This document shows, piece by piece, positions 63,125 through 64,000 of a stretch of DNA of 64,000 nucleotides. The stretch comes from Portibacter lacus. Its GTDB lineage: Bacteria > Bacteroidota > Bacteroidia > Chitinophagales > Saprospiraceae. Where the stretch lies: assembly GCF_021533215.1 (NCBI RefSeq), contig NZ_JAJNKA010000003.1:558001-622000 (forward strand), in the 5' to 3' direction. Position 1 is the stretch's first letter. Each line of letters starts with the position of its first letter. The position numbers and the translations under genes were made by a program. The notes under the pieces are model-generated. The model was not told where the DNA came from. It saw only the letters and a program-made list of their open reading frames with translations, and ran no database searches.

Positions 63125-64000
63125 ATGAAAACGAATAGAATGACTATGAAAATTAAAGCTGTCATTATCCTTATTTTGATTGTTGCACCAATGCTTTTTA
63201 TCGCTAGCACAAAGGAAAAAACGCAACCTAATCAGCGTCCTAATATTTTATTCTTCCTTGTAGATGATCAAAGAAATGACATGCTATCTTGCGCTGGGCA
63301 TTCTATTATTCAGACGCCTACCGTCGATAGTTTAGCAGAAAATGGTGTGCGATTCACTAATGCTTTCGTTACTACATCAATATGTGCAGCAAGTAGAGCT
63401 TCCATTATCACAGGCCTCTATGAAAAGAAACACGAATACACTTTTGGAAAAGATCCGATTAACTCCGAATATGTACATCAATCATATCCCTACCTCCTTA
63501 AAAAGTCTGGATATAAGACTGGATTCATTGGCAAATTCGGGATTCGACTCGAAAAGCAAGATAGTATGCTTCCAGAAATGTTTGACCTCTATAAACCTTC
63601 CCCGAAATCTGGGCCACACTTTATAGATCTGCCAGATGGAAGCAAAAGGCATTCCGCTGAAATAAAGGGAGACCAAGCGATAGATTTCATTAATCATCAG
63701 TCTGTAGAGCAACCATTCTGTCTTTCGATTAGCTTCAATGCGGTTCACGCCGTCGATGGAAATAAAACGCCTGGCAATGATGGACATTATCCGTATCCTA
63801 AAGCTGTTGCCCACCTGTATGAAGATATTGAAATGCCATTGCCGGAATTATCAGATCCTGAAATATTCGAAAATCATCCGGAGTTTATGAAAAATTCACT
63901 GAGCCGAGAAAGATATTTTTGGCGTTGGGATACACCGGAAAAGTATCAAACAAACATGCGTGCTTATTATCGGATGATCAGTGGGTATGATCAAGTGATG
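63125..64000 (+). CDS. Secreted sulfatase, N-terminal part (runs off the window)
   Basis: 292 codons of a type I sulfatase, cut by the right edge. The frame opens at ATG 63125, with further in-frame ATGs at 63140 and 63146, before a signal peptide ([16 protein letters not shown]). [14 protein letters not shown] supplies the metal ligands Asp47-Asp48, and the formylglycine site is Cys87 in ICAASRASI (C-x-A-x-R), with TGLYEKKH after it. It would remove sulfate from carbohydrates outside the cytoplasm, common in marine Bacteroidota that eat algal polysaccharides. A strong terminator separates it from the receiver-GT2 gene, so it belongs to the next unit. Confidence 0.88.
   Translation, partial: MKTNRMTMKIKAVIILILIVAPMLFIASTKEKTQPNQRPNILFFLVDDQRNDMLSCAGHSIIQTPTVDSLAENGVRFTNAFVTTSICAASRASIITGLYEKKHEYTFGKDPINSEYVHQSYPYLLKKSGYKTGFIGKFGIRLEKQDSMLPEMFDLYKPSPKSGPHFIDLPDGSKRHSAEIKGDQAIDFINHQSVEQPFCLSISFNAVHAVDGNKTPGNDGHYPYPKAVAHLYEDIEMPLPELSDPEIFENHPEFMKNSLSRERYFWRWDTPEKYQTNMRAYYRMISGYDQVM

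Overview
The window looks like chromosomal DNA from a free-living, probably marine, member of the Bacteroidota (Cytophagia/Saprospiria-like). The evidence is AT-rich sequence, promoters of the TTTG-N19/20-TAnnTTTG type (perfect copies before hemA and the ArsR gene), two complete proteins with type IX secretion C-terminal domains, a 1400-residue hybrid two-component regulator, an outer-membrane DUF5916 protein and a long-form urocanase. No tRNA, rRNA, CRISPR array, insertion sequence or prophage was seen.

Layout. 1-11.7 kb: the start of a sensor-like protein, a 1565-residue soluble histidine kinase with six tandem sensor modules, an NAD-dependent epimerase, a RidA gene remnant, and a secreted SASA-type esterase divergent from a hybrid two-component regulator. 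11.7-19.5 kb: haem biosynthesis, with hemH-hemG on the minus strand and hemA-hemC-hemE-hemF-hemL on the plus strand; hemB and hemD are absent here. 19.7-30.5 kb: a DUF5916 outer-membrane protein, an ABC-F ATPase, a small ArsR regulator with an apparently leaderless promoter, a tiny membrane protein, a Rieske-glutamate synthase fusion and a large BNR/VPS10-type propeller protein. 30.6-38.0 kb: a complete histidine-utilisation operon hutH-hutU-[parD-parE]-hutI-hutG with a divergent LysR regulator; a ParDE toxin-antitoxin pair with its own promoter is lodged in the middle. 38.0-40.4 kb: a secreted clan GH-A-like protein and a GNAT acetyltransferase.

The most interesting part is 40.4-62.9 kb. A tightly coupled seven-gene operon (40624-46775) encodes a single-domain response regulator, an H-NOX haem sensor, a PAS kinase, a FIST (NosP-like) protein, a second kinase with a near-identical catalytic core, an Hpt phosphotransfer protein and a LytTR response regulator. 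It looks like a two-input nitric-oxide phosphorelay. It is followed by a type IX-secreted protein and an unfamiliar exopolysaccharide-type locus: a TPR/beta-barrel protein, a flippase, a GT4 glycosyltransferase, an anchored cellulase-like hydrolase, an Ig-like exported protein, a giant GT-C-like membrane protein and a GT2 glycosyltransferase fused to a receiver domain.

A bipartite DNA motif (consensus TACCATTCRTCTACAC, 11 bases, then a block with invariant AnCnAA) occurs five times, always on the coding strand and always 62-64 bases before a TAnnTTTG-like -7 box. The sites precede the signalling operon itself (40527), the secreted-protein gene (47090), the flippase (52983), the GT4 gene (54372) and the receiver-GT2 gene (61569). 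These promoters lack a good -33 element, as expected for activator-dependent promoters. My hypothesis is that the LytTR regulator, or another activator, binds this motif, regulates its own operon and switches on the envelope/polysaccharide genes, while the phosphorelay may also act directly on the receiver-GT2 enzyme. The motif and its spacing are read from the sequence; the regulator identity and the nitric-oxide link are inference. The window ends inside a sulfatase gene.
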